From assembly GCA_024305405.1 (NCBI GenBank), contig JAKNDB010000087.1:1860001-1924000 (forward strand): DNA of 64,000 bases, in the 5' to 3' direction. The notes below the pieces were generated by a model that worked only from the letters and a program-made list of their open reading frames with translations, was not told the DNA's origin and made no database searches. A program made the translations under genes and the position numbers. Source of the stretch: Dirofilaria immitis (Eukaryota > Nematoda > Chromadorea > Rhabditida > Onchocercidae). Position 1 is the stretch's first letter. Every line of letters starts with the position of its first letter. Of this stretch, positions 14,820 to 29,800 are shown in pieces.

Positions 14820-17800
14820 ATGGAACAGGCGGCTCCGAAAGCAGAAAATAACTCTAAGCCAATGACAGCCAATATACCAGCCGTTCCTAATAGACAGGTA
14901 GGTGTTTGTTCGTCGGTAAAGTCTTTGGAAGTCTTAGAAATTGAAAAATTTTGAACTATGAACTTTAACCTTTCATTCAAAGCAATCATACTGTAAAATT
15001 ATTGTTTCGATTGCAATAAGAATCGCTAAATGTAACATCGATATAACAGCTTTTAAATAAATCTGAAATGCATAAATTTGAAATATAGAAGCTTTTGAGT
15101 AAACCTGAAATGCATAAATTTCAAATATAGAAGCTTTAAATAAACCTGAAATGCATAAATTCAAATATAGAAGTTTTTAAATAAACCTGAAATGCATAAA
15201 TTTCAAATATAGAAGCTTTTAAATAAACCTGAAATGCATAAATTTCAAATATAGAAGCTTTTAAATAAACCTGAAATGCATAAATTTAAAACTAGTCGAT
15301 AATTGCTACAATTGAACATCATTTATATCCAAAGTTTATTCTAAAAATTTTATAATAAAAAAACTACGAATTTTTCTTAAAACTTATTCGTTCAATCTAT
15401 TGCAATATTTGATTGGCAACTGATAAACAATGTTAAGATATGCTGAATATATCAGATATTATTTTCTAATCTTATTTAGCAATTTTATTGCTTAAGTTTC
15501 TTATCATACTATTATCTAAAATTTTTTCATATTATCTCTCCAACTTAACTTTATCATTCATTTTCTCTTATCCAAAAAAAAGTTTACAAAATTTTATTAA
15601 TTTTTAAGATTATATTGTATTTTTATTCCGATAGTTAATAAATTATAAAATTTTAAATAACTTAGAATTTTTCAGAGAAATTCTAAATTTGATAGCAGAA
15701 ATATTCATTTCTTTTAAAACCTTTTTTTTTCTTTAGTGAAATAAAATTTTCATGATATTAACGATATGTAAACTAAAAAGCTTATGTATTCAGCTTGCAA
15801 TGCAAGTTAAATATTTGCATTCGAGACTAATATACTCTCGACAATTCATTCCAAATTTCAACTTATCTTCTTTCGTCACAATTTAATAAATTAAAAATTG
15901 ATTATAATAACATTCATTGAGTATGAGTATTAAATTCTAAAAAATTGAAAACATATGTTTACGATTCATTTCCAGGCAATTGTCAATCTCAGGATTCTTA
16001 TTTAATTAAATCAGGATTCTGACTTAATTTTCTACGAAATTTTCTATCATTCTTAAATCTATCAAATAACAAAGTAATCCTTCTATTTTTAAATTTACTA
16101 ATTAAAATACAACAAGGCATTGTAGGATGGGAAATATAATGAAACAAATATTGATTAAAAAAAAAGACAAATATAAGTTAATGAATGATAATGATATCAG
16201 TGTTTTTGCTTTTTCTCGATCTATTTACATTTATTAAAAATATAAAATGATAGGATAACAAGAAAGACAATACGATATTTTTCTTTAAAAACAATTAAAT
16301 TGAAAATGAAATCAAATTATATCACAAAAATATTCTATCATATAAGTAAGAAAAAAAAATGAATGAATGAGCTAAATAAGTTTTTAGTTTTCTTCGAGAA
16401 TTTCTATTGAACAAATAGATCGAAATATAATAAAATAAGAATTTTTTTTCCTTTAAATTTATTAAATCAATTTCGAGCAAATAAATTAAACCTTTCATAT
16501 AATTATTGTTTTGATTTTTTTTCTTTTTATTTGAAATCATCATTGATGCTATCAGCTCATTCGTATCATTTTATTTTTTCCTATCATCAACTTTTTTTTC
16601 TTTTTCTTTTTTCATCTGATCAAGAGCAGCTGTAAAATTTCTAAATATTTATATCGGATCATTTGTTATTTCCATAAATTTAATATTTTCAAATAAGAAA
16701 AAAGAAAAAGAAAAATTGGTAATTGCCAAACAATAATAGTTGATTAAAGAACATTGAAAAATGCAAAAACATACAGTAAAGAATATACAGAAAATGCAAT
16801 AAAGAACAATAGTTTAAATTAAAATTTAAAAAGTTTGTTTGAAATTTTTGAATTCGAGAATTATTTCGAAATATGTTATTCTAAAATAAATGAAGTATAG
16901 ATATACTGAAAGATGTCAAATCTTATTTGATGATTATGAAATTTATCAGAACGGGGAAAAAACAGAGCGGGGAAAAAATAGTTTGAACAAAAGACAGTTA
17001 CTACTTTGAAATTTATTGTAAAAGAAAAAAAAATTCGAGAATCAAACTATCTATCGGAAATAATGAATAGAATTTTTTTTTTTATTTTTTTACCTCTAAG
17101 ATTTGTCCTTGAATTTGTTGATGTTAAACGCAACGATGACCAACAAAGGAGTAAGTTTTTAATTTAAAAAATTTCTTTTTTTTCCCCTTTATTTATCATC
17201 AAATATTTCATCTTCATATTTATTGAATATTGTGACGTTGAAAATTTTGAAATGATACTGATAGTTCATATCACTTCATTCTGTGTAATATCGTTTTTTT
17301 GATGTTGAAATAAAAAAGGAAAGAAAAATATGTAAAGAAAAAGAAATGAAAGAAAAAATGAAAAGAGAAATTTTAATTATTAATTATTGCAATTTTGCAA
17401 TTTTAAATATCAACAAAATCTTAAAATAATATCCCTTAAATTTATTCTATCTGAGAATTTTAATAAAAATAATATTTCATATCTTTTCTACCTGAATTTT
17501 TTTGAATATAATATATTCAAATTCATAGCTAAGATAATATCTCCAACATTTATTCTACTTGAGAATTTTAATAAAAATAATATATTCGATATCTTTTCTA
17601 CATGAATTTTTTTGAATAATACATTATATTTATTTTACCTGAGAATCTCAATAAGATAATAGTATTTTATGTTCATTTTATCGCTGAAAATATTTCATTA
17701 TGATAATTATTATCTTGATAATTTTAGAAGGCTTCAATAAATGTTGAATTTTATTTAATTTAATAGCTATTAAATGCTAATGAATCATTTCACTTTTTTA

Positions 17801-20800
17801 TTCTTCCATTCCTTTCTTGTTTTGATAAAATAGTTTGGAATGTATACTTTTACTTCCCATCACTTCCAATCACTTCCTATCACTTCCCATCACTTCTAAT
17901 CATCAAGTTCAATTTTAATTTAAAAACAGAAAAGTATTATTTCGTTTCTCCTCTTTCTTTGCCTATAGCATTATATCAATTCATAATTTCTCAACAATTA
18001 ATTAACGTTTCTTCTGAACTTTAGGTGCTATTTCTTTTATTTTTTTTCCTAAATAACAACAAAATTTGACTGATCATAGTTTAATGCCATTAATACCAAT
18101 TACATACTGCAACAATCGTTTGCTAAAATTTCTATTTTTTCAAATTTAAAAAATGTTAAAATAATTTATAATATCAGATGATATCGTAAAAATGAATGGA
18201 ACAGAAATGTAATCAATGATAAATTTCCTTCCCTTTTTTTTCATTTCAATTAAATTAAATCGAAATAAAAGTGTAATAGAAAGAAAAATAATGAAAATTA
18301 TTTTATTGGATAAAATGAATATATATCTTAAATAAATCAAATTTTAATTTTCTTACAAAAATCAATCAAAATTAATACTAAATATATATGTATTGAAAAA
18401 AAAGAATTATAAATAAATTGGATAAGAAAAGTTTCACATTTTATCTTCTCTATTGATCAATCTATTTCTTTCTATACATTTATAAATTGAAAAAAAAAAC
18501 AATTCAATTAGATCTATTAAAATCTAAAATAATTCGTTGATTATTTTTAAATTTAAATTTTGATAAAATATAAATTTAGAAAACTAAATTTCAATTTAAT
18601 ACTCTTTCTTTAATGCTATCAGTATGTTTTGATAATTCTCGATTTTTGTTTTTCCCTTATTTCATATCACAAGAAGAGGGACAACCACAATGAATAAGTA
18701 TAAAATAAATTTTAGATTTTCATTAATTAAATTCTTATAAATAAATCAATCAAATAGATCCTTTTCTTTTTGAAATCGAATAAAATAAATTATTATATTT
18801 TATTTTTCTTTGAAAAAAAAGGTGAAAAAAATAATTTTAAATGAAAAACAAATCAAAAAAAAAAAAAATTGAGGAAAATAAGTTTTGTTCGATTGTTATT
18901 TCCTTTTTATGTCAAAAATCATTAGGATTATAAGGTTTTGATGAAAAGTTTGAAATTTTTAGAGACTTATTTTATGTTGATGAAATTATTTTTATTCAAT
19001 AATAAGTCATAAAATATAATTAATAATATGTTTTTTAGTCTAAAAACTTTGACAATAAACAATTTAAACTAACCAGTTCAGGGTAATTTCTACCAAAACA
19101 TTCTACTTATAGTTTATTATTTTGATTTGAAAAATAATAATGATCAAATTTGATCAAAAATATTTCATCCTAATTTGTTTGATCTTGAAATTGATCAATT
19201 TTTGGAAAAACAATTTATATATGAATGAATAAATGAAAATTGATAAAATTGATTATCACTATTTTAAGACTTTGAGAATGTGATTAACTTGACCTTTCGA
19301 ATGATTGATTTATGCTCATTTCATGAGGAATGCTTGACCTAAAGAAATTGCATAATATATTAGCAAAAACGAAAGTTATGAAACAGAAACAAATATCCTA
19401 TTTATCATTTTTAACAATATGACTAATTCTTTGCTAACATCACATCGATAACGAAGTTCAATTGCTTGCTCTATTTTTCTCGACTATTTCTTCTTATCAC
19501 TTTAATCTATTTCATTTTTTTAATTTATTTATTTGAAGAAGTATCGTTTCATTGCTGTTTTTCTTTCTGTAGAATTAATGAATGAAAAAATTTGAATGAA
19601 TATTTTTGATTAAATAATGTAATACAATGATATGATGATATTTTTGTTTTATCAGTAACTATAATTCTTCTGTGATTCCTCTGCTTATATTTAGGAAAAG
19701 AAAAATTGTGGTTAAATTTGAAATTTTAACTTTTTAAATAGAGGAGAAGGTAGTTTGATGGAAGTTGAGAATAATTAAGAAATGAATGTCAACATCATTG
19801 CTATTATTATCAATAAGTAGTGGTTGTATCAGTTAATCGGTTATAATCAACGCATTAAAATTTCCTATCCATTGTTATTTGTTGCTGATTTAGTTATTTA
19901 TCATTTGTCAATTTCTATCACTCTTGATAGGTTGATGCGATAATAGTTGTCTGATAAGTTCAATAGTTGTCTGATAAGTTTCATTGCAATAAAGCTGGGG
20001 GCAGTCTTTAATTACGGTTGACGTTTGTACCTTGTACTGATAGGTATTTTACCCCCTCCTTCACTTCCTACCATCATCACTCCTTCAACATCCTGTTGAA
20101 GGATACGGAAAGTACATTTTTACTTTTATCGATAGCAAATGATAAGTGCTTTCGTATGATTTCCTATGAACAGAAAATTACTGATAAGTTTTGTTCCCAT
20201 AATATAAGATTCTTTAGCTAAGATTAAGTAAGTCAGATCAAATAGCAATTTATGGGATTTAAATTTAAATTTATTAGAAGTCATTTATTTTGTTCTGATA
20301 AAAACTATTTTTGAAAGAAGCTATCGATAAATGATAAAGCTATACTGTTAATGATTAATTTCATCTCTTGCTTGATTAATAATATCAATACATTTCAAAA
20401 TTTTCATTGTTTTGACAATAATTTCGAATTCAAAATTTTGAAATAAAAATTTTAAAAATTAAAAATTTTTGATATTATGAGAAGATTCTCGAGAATATCA
20501 TTTCACCCAGATGAATCAGAGTGTTTCAATCTTTTTGAAAAATAAATTGATCAATTTACTTTAAAACATTACATTTCTTTCTTTCTTTCTTTCTTTCTTC
20601 CTTTCTTTCTTTCTTTCTTTTTTTGTTTTAAATATTTCGAAAGATAGCTATTACAATTTTTTTTTCTTTTTTGCATACATAGTATTATATGCTATGAAAT
20701 TTTAAAAATTTCTAATATTTCTTTTTTGAGCAACTTTTTCCTCCTCTCTCTCTCTCTCCCTCTCTCTCTCGCTTTCTCCCTTTCTGAAATGAAAATGTTA

Positions 20801-23800
20801 AAAATTTTCATTCCTTTCAACTTTAAATAAAAGTTGCCTTTTGGCTTCTTTTATTTTTAAAGTTGCTGATTATCATTTTTATTGCTATAAAGCCAAATGT
20901 CTTATTTGCTGACAGAATGAAGAAGAATAAGCCAGAGGCTGTTAAATTTTAACACTAAACAACATTTCGATAAATGAAATAAAATTCATTTCCTTCAATT
21001 TCTTTATTCTTCAAAATCTTTTAAGAAAGATTTCTTTTCTCTCTTTCTCTTTCTCTCTCTCTCTCTTCCTCTCTCTCTCCCTCCGTTCATTTTTTTCTTT
21101 TTTTTTTTTTTTAACATTTCATTTCAATAAATGACAGCTGCAACTAAGTATTTCAACGAAACGTATAACGTTGAAAACAGTGGCAAACGTAAACTTCATT
21201 TAACCAAAAACTTTTATTGCAACATATTATTTCTATCATTCATTTAGGTTATTCGAGATTTAATTTAACTTTTATTCGAGATTCAATTTAACTTGTTTCA
21301 ATTTAACAATCATTCTTATAATTTTATTTCTTTAATGATAAGAATTCAAAAAATTTAATATTAAAAATTATTCCATATGTATGTTAATAATAAAATGCAA
21401 AATTTTGATTAGATTATTTTGATAAAATTTATCAGATGTTATATAAAATAAAATAAATGAATGATTGAAATGAAAATTTTGTAAATTATTGTGTTATATT
21501 AAAAGCAATTAATTCGAATTGTAAATTTCAATTTCATCGCAGATTCTCTTTCGAAAAGACAAACAAATAAAAATAAAAATAGAAAATAATCAAATTTATG
21601 TAAATTTTATTTCATATTGCATTCAACAAAATTTAAACCTTTTTATCTTATCATTTGAACTTTTGATGATTAATTTTAAATATCGAGATTTTCGTTTCTC
21701 TAAATGCAGCAAAGAATATTATCAATATTGATATATGATTTTCATCTTAAGAAATTTATTCTATCTTATATCAATCATATATATGCATTCATCGATCATA
21801 TAGTCTTTGCGATTTGTAAATCAAAATTTTTCCTGCTATTTCTTATTTTTTCATTAGTTTGTTCCGAAGATTTTGATAAAATCAATCGATAATTTATATA
21901 CTTAAGGATTGCATACTTTTGAGATAGATAAATTCTTCAATTTTTTAAAGCATCATCTTAACAAATGTTACAATTTTTCGTTTATTTTACATTGATATTT
22001 TTGATTAAAAATTGAAAAATGATTAAATATTTTTAGAATATTTGCTATTATTGCATTTGCAATCGATGCTTTTTAAATATTATATTAATTAATTAGTAAT
22101 GATGGAAATGATGGATGAAGTGAATTGATGAAGAAAATTTGTTTTTCATCAAATTTGCCAATCCTTAATTTTCATCATTATTTGCAATCAATCTAATTTC
22201 ACTTAAATTAACAACATCCACTAATAACAATAACATTGAGCTAAAATTGATAAACAAACAAACAAAATTATAACAAAGCATCATTATAATCTTTGATAAT
22301 TGAATTCTTTCATCAAAACAAAATGATAATATGATGATTCATTCATTTAGCAACCTTTTTGAATATTTTAATTCATCCTATAGGTAATTTCTTTTTTTTT
22401 TTCATTTTTTTCTGAAATGTAAACGAAGCATTTTATCATTAAATTTTCATTTTTTCATCTTTTCTTTTTTCAGTTACTTTTTGCTAATCATTTTATCACA
22501 TTTTCATAATTGTCTTTTTGAAATAATTCATTTTGCATTTTATTTCATAAATAATATAACAAATTTCTCAATATAATACATTAGCATTGATAGTGATATT
22601 TTTATCATTAAATGAAAGAACTGAGAAAAGAAAATTTCTCATTTTCCTGTAATTTTCATCAATACATTTTATCTGATCGATTTTATTTTATTAATCAATG
22701 ATTATTGATCAATAACAAAGGGATGAGAAAGTTTAAAAAATGCAAAACCAAATGAGAATTATTATATTTTATTCGATTTTTTTCTTGAATAATTTAAAAT
22801 CATTTCATTATATATTCGTTTTTTTTTAAATACATTGAAATGATATAATTTTGTTATTTTAACTTATCTATATGACATCAATCAATAATCAGAATAATTA
22901 GATACAGTTAATTATTTATATACTGTTAAATTGAAAGATCGTTTCGAGAGATATTGATCAAGAATTTATATGATCAAATATTAATTTTTAATGATAAATT
23001 TTGCAGAGAAATAATTAACAATAATTTTTAACATAGCAATATTGATTTTATTCCAGAATTTATTTTATAATTAAGATATTGATAACTATCGAAAGCTTCT
23101 ATTCTTATCTGCGACATTTGCGCTTATCATATTAAAAACTTAGCACATTTGGATATAACATTTTGTACATATAAATTTTTATTATTCGTACGCTTGTAGC
23201 CTATAGACTCATTTTTATGTTTACTTACTTACCGTTCGATTTATTTATCTATTTGTTCGTTTGTTTACTATATATTTAGGCTAAGCTTAAAATATATTGT
23301 AATAAATAATAATTAGCAGCATTTTTATAAGTGATTATTTTTTGGATATGAATTTTAAGTTTTTGAATTAATATTATTTAATTAATTAATTAAGTAATTT
23401 ATATTAGCAAATAACTGATAATTCTTAAAACCTTAGTGCTCTCGAAATATTTTGTTTATTATTTATGCTCATCGTTAATTGTTCCATGTTAATAATAAAC
23501 AGCAAATATAATCTTGAAAATGCTCAGGTAAACAAAATAAGTAAATAAACAAAAAGTGAATAAATAAATAAATAAGCATGAATAAGCATTTTTCGTAAGC
23601 ATATAATACATTATTTAATATATTTGTTGATAAAAAATATTTAATGATAATTTAAAAAATTTACTCAATTAATATTATGCTTATCTCTAAGTGCTTCAAA
23701 TTTAGAATTCTTTTTTGACTTTATCATTTTCTTTTATCATAATAACTTTTACGAATAAATCATTTAACATTTTTCAAAATGATTTCCAATTATATGTCTC

Positions 23801-26800
23801 AAAAATCAATAGTTATATTTGAATTCATGAAGATCAATCACTGCCGATCAAATTTAAATAATACAAAAATTTATTTTTTCGTTGTTATTTATGACTTTTA
23901 ATAATATCTCTACTTTTCCTATATCATTTTTGATTGATTGATTGATTGAAAATTTTTTTATTTTTCATTTCTCGCACAATGGTTAATGCATCATATTTTA
24001 TTTAAAAAAAATTTTTTATTTTAATTTTTTCTTCCTGATTCTTATGTATCAATCTATATATAAATGATCAATTAAAATAGTATAGTCCACTTTAGCCAAG
24101 CCTTATGGCCTTATAAAAGTTAATGGCCATAAATATTTCAATTAATAAGCCAAGGCAAATTAATCATTTCATTTATCGTTCTAAACCTTTGAAATTTAAG
24201 TTTATTGAAGGCTTAGTAAATAAACAATAACTTATAAATTTTTTCTATTTAATTGCTTCTTCTGTTTTATTCTTCGAGCTCTTTTTTTTCGAACATTTTA
24301 ATCGATAATAGCTTTCTAATATCGTGGATTGAACAATACTGAAATCGATATTAAAAATAAGTTTATGATATATTTCTATTAGACATTAATTATTTGCAAA
24401 TTTATCGATTTAAAGTGTCTTTTTGTTTTCTAACTTAAATCTTTAACTTAGAAAATTTCCCATAATTTTTCAACTTTCCAAAATTCCAAAAAAAAAAAAA
24501 CTGAGAATTTTTTTAGTTCTTGTTTTAATTATGCTTATAGGTAAGGTTGATAAATTAGTTTACGTCTTGAAGAAAGTCTTTTAAATTTCCATGAAAAATT
24601 TAAAATTTTTACACATGCCATATTATCCTAATTTTACGCAAATTTATCGAGACTGGGTTCAGATACTATTTTCTTCATTATAAGTCGTACGATTTTTGAG
24701 AAAGGCAAAAGAAAAAAAACAATCTTTTGATACTTCTTGGCTGTATCATTTTGACATTATGTTGGAATGAAAATAAATTTTAAAAAATATTTTCGTCCTA
24801 TCAAACTTTTTTTTTTCTTGAAAAGTTGATGAATCGATTGAAATCTTTGTTAGTTTTAAAATGTTCCTTTTGGAGCTGTAATAGTAGTACTGTGACAACA
24901 TTATTTATTGGTTTCGAGAATAATAGGAAAAAAACATTTCAATTTTTTTTTTTTTGTTTTAAACATATTGAACTATAGTTAAATGAGAGAAAGTATTGGA
25001 AGAAACTGTGTAACTAAAATTTTTTTCCTACTCTGGGAATTTCATTTCTTTCCATTTTTAAATATTTAAATTAGAATTTTTTTTTTTCAATTTATCAATA
25101 CATATAAACATTGCAATATTATTAGTTTGATCATTTTGAAATCTCTTAAGATGATAATGATTTTTACAAACATATGATAATCAATTATATCACAAACGTT
25201 TGATAAGTAATAATTATTTTTCTTTCATATCATTCATTCAATGCATCTATGAATTTCATTTATTTTATAAAAATTTAAGAATAATTAAAACATAATATAT
25301 AAATCATTAAGTTATCACAAACATATTAAAAAATAATTTAAATTGAGGAATTCACTGCAAAATAACTGGATAGTAGTATTGAGAATCTTTTCCATGATAG
25401 AATATTGATGTCGAGATTCTTCCGAATCTTTCATGTGGCAGCATATTGATGTCGAGATTCTTCCGAATCTTTCATATGGCAGCATATTGATGTCGAGATT
25501 GTTTTGAATCTTTCATATGGCAGCATATTGATGTCGAGATTGTTTTGAATCTTTCACATGATAGCATATTGATGTCGAAATTGTTCCGGATCTTTCATAT
25601 GATAACATATTGATAATGATATTATTTGAGATTTCTTGTATGATATTATGCTTACTTTAAAATTCTTCCGCATCTGTTGCATGATATCATATAGATGTCG
25701 AGATTGTTCATCTTTTAAACAACACTTAATGCTTCGTATTAAAGTTTATAATAAGTATTAAAGTTTATTTATCAAATATATTTGATATAGCTACTTTTAG
25801 CATAATAAATATCTTTTAATATTAACCTATGAATATTTCATTTTCTTTTAAAAATTTTGCAAATATAATGATATGTCATTTTTCGAATTTTCATTTCTAT
25901 AAGTTTATTTAAATGTTTTTAGAGTAAGTTGTTATTATTATTGTTGGAAAGTAAAATTGAACTTGAGAGGGAAAGAAAGAGAGAGAGAGAGAGAGGGAGA
26001 GAGAAAAAAGAAGATTTAAAAATAAATAGTAATATTTCAACCAATCAATCGAAACATAAAAATACGATTTAAGAGAAAAAAAAAGTGAAGCGATAAATTT
26101 CGATGAATTTCGTTTTTTTTTTTTTTTTCTTTCGATACTTTGTTGTTATCAATTTGTTTTCATTTTTTTTTTTTTTTAAAGAAAAGTTTTTAGAAAGAAC
26201 GGAAAGATAAAAGAATTGCGGGAAAAAAAAATTAGCAAAATTATAAGGAATAGTCTTTGTATACTTAAATTTAATAATAATAATAATAATGCTAGTAATT
26301 AAAATAATAATAACAATAATAATAATTAATAATAATAATAATGGTAATAATAATGGTAATAATAATAGTAATAATAATAATGATTAATAAAAGATATTTG
26401 CTGAAGATAATTTCCAATATAATTAAATAGAATAATAATGAAGGAAATAGAACAAATGAAGGAAAAAAATAATTACCGTAATTAAAAAAAAAAACAAATA
26501 TATTAATTAAGAATAAACTAATATTGCTGTTTATCTTTCTAAGCCTAAAATCAAAGTACTGGACAATATCAAGCCAATAATAATTCATAATTATTCCTAG
26601 CATATCTTATTTACAATAAGATATGTTGCTCATTTTTTCCATGTCAAGCGAGAATATATCGATCCGATCGCCGCCAACTGTTATTGGGCGCCAAAGGAAG
26701 ACGAAGAAGAAGTGTTGTTGCTGTTTCTGCTATATTATGATTATTGTTGTTGTTGTTGTTGGTGACGATATGATGATGATGATGGTAATGATGATGATGA

Positions 26801-29800
26801 TGATGGTGATGACGATGATGATAGTGATAATGATGATGATGATATCTATTGCTACAGAAGGCTAGAAAGCCTTTTCGCCTCTCGACATTCGTTGTTCGTT
26901 GTTCATATCATCATCATCATCATCATCCATCTACTACTACACTACTACATGTGACTGTGTTAGACGAACACGTTCATATATTTATTTATAGGTTTAATAG
27001 CTTTGATTAGGAGGAGGAGGAAGAGGAATTGGAGATAGAAGGAGAAAGAAGAAGCAAAGGATTGGCCTGAAGCCTAGCAGAATAGTGCCAGGTATATAAG
27101 CAAAAGAAGTCTAGGCTTAATCTATCCCTTCTTTTTCCCTTCTCTCTTCTCTCTTTCCCTCTCTTTTCATATCCTTATCCGTCCATATTCATTTGAAGTT
27201 AATTCGTTCTATTCATCATCTTACGAAATCTCCTATATATATATATATATATATGCATCATTCATGTTTACTTTAGATGCGTAGCACTTATCACGTATCA
27301 TATCTTCTTTATCCAATATCATTTCTTACAAACAACACTTCAATTAATCTTCATATATTTCTTTTTTTTTTTTTGATTGTTTTCTTCATTTAAATAAATA
27401 GCATTATGATTATCATTATTACTACAATGACTAATGATTGATGATCATTTATCATTTATTAATATATTCAATAGTTTAATGCTAAATATTTTCATTCATT
27501 ATCATATCATTTATATTTGAACTTTGATAACAATAATGATATGATTGAATTTCATCATTTTTGCATTTATTTATCATTTTTATCAAATATCAAATTCGAT
27601 TGCTAATTCGTAAGCTATAGTAAGTGACTGTTTTTTTCTATCCTTTTAGTTCAATTCTTTTTTTATTATTTAAAATCCCTTTCAAACTTCTATATTATTT
27701 TTTTACTGAAATCTTTCTTTCTTTCTTTCTTTCTTTTCTTCTCTCTCTTTCTTTTTTAAATAGAATGAAAAATTATTTTCATATTTAGGCAATTTTATTC
27801 ATATTTATAACGAAAAGTAGTAATTTTTCTTTTTTTTTTGAATTCATCATTATATCAATACGTTTAATGTCTAATAGCGAAATTTTTTTCTTTGTTAAAA
27901 CAATTTAATTATATCTGTTTTACTTTCAGTTTCTCCGATCGATTATATCCATTTTATTAAACAGCCTTAACTAATATTTTAGTATCAATTGACTTAACTG
28001 ATCTCCATTCATTCTCCGATCGATTATATCCATTTTATTAAATAGCCTTAACTAATATTTTAGTATCAATTGACTTAACTGATCTCTATTCATTCTCCGA
28101 TCGATTATATCCATTTTATTAAATAGCCTTAACTAATATTTTAGTATCAATTGACTTAACTGATCTCTATTCATTCTCCGATCGATTATATCCATTTTAT
28201 TAAACAGCCTTAACTAATATTTTAGTATCAGTTGACCTAATTGACCTCTATTCATCTCCTCTTCATATAATATTCAAATTTGAATAAACTTAATGATTTA
28301 ATCATTTTTATACTTATTTTACGCAAATTTTCTTGACTTGAATAATACAGTGAAGTTAATGAATATTACGTATATACAATGTTTGTTTACATAATTATTA
28401 ACGATATTCTTTTTTTTGGATTAGCTTTTCAAATATCAATTTAAATTTAATTAAATGTGATGGATTAGCTTTTCAATTATCAATTTAAATTTAAAGATAA
28501 TTAAATGTGATGGATTAGCTTTTCAATTATCAATTTAAATTTAAAGATAATTAAATGTGATCAATTAATTTCAAGTACCAATTTAAATTTAAAAGTAATT
28601 AAATGTGATTAATTAATTAATTCATTAGAATGATATTTATATAAACGGTATAGTACAGTAGTACTTATTTATTTATTTTATTTTTTTTTGTTATTCCTTT
28701 CTTTTATTTCTAATTAATAGTGTGAACTATTGTTGCTGCTTTTATAAGATATAATAATTTGCAAGACGAATTAAGTTTTAATAAAATTAAATAATTATTT
28801 GATCAATTAAATTCTGATTAAAAATTCAATTAAAAATTATTGAAATGTATTAATTTCAAATCTATTTATTATATTATTTTTATTAAATGAAAATAAAAAA
28901 AAAAAAAGAAAATTACAAAAAGTTTAAGATTAATTAACTTGTTGATCATATATGAGTGTATGAATGAATGTACGTGGATATATTTGAAATGTATACCTAT
29001 GTTAACAAAAAAATGATTATTTTTTCGAGAATTTTTCTTTCAAAGGACAAATATTTTTTCAATAAACAAAGTTTTTTTATTTAATAAAAAGAATGGAAAT
29101 AGTTTAGTAGGGAAGAGAAGAAGGAACTATTCGCACTTTTTTTTTAATTTAATAAAAAGAATAGAATAGTTTAGTAGGAAAGAGAAGTTTTTTTTAATTT
29201 AATAAAAAGAATAGAATAGTTTAGTAGGAAAGAGAAGAAGTTTTTTTTTTTTATTTAATGAAAAGAATAGAATAGTTTAGTAGGAAAGAGAAGTTTTTTT
29301 ATTTAATGAAAAGAATAGAATAGTTTAATAGGGAAGAGAAGAAGGAACTATTCGTTCTATTTTTTTTTTTATTTTCTTCCTTTTTCCTTTTCTTGTCCTT
29401 TTTCTTTTCTCAAATCAAAATGTTCGAATTGTGTTTAAATTAAATAAAATTTCAACTTTCTAAAAAAAAATGTCATCATTATAGGAGGACATAATTCTTG
29501 AAATGGAAAAAAGGGGAAGTTATAAAAGGGAAGGAATAAAAGTACATATTATATATGAATGTAAAGTCGAGAATAGCTAAAATATAAATACAATGAATGA
29601 TTGTTAAATTATACTTTTCTTCAAAAACTTTCTTTTCATTAATTAATTAAAATTAAAAATATTTAGCAATTAGATTTTAATTATAAATTATTATTTAATA
29701 ATTATTTTTAAATGATTTTTTTAATATTTACTAATTAAGTAATTTATATTAATTATTCTCTTTTGTTTTAAATCTTTTTTTGTTTTTAGTAATTTTAAAA

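Noticed and set aside
26292..26865. Two open frames (minus 103 aa, plus 80 aa)
   Set aside because: They consist almost wholly of translated AAT and ATG trinucleotide repeats (poly-Ile/Tyr and poly-Met/Val).
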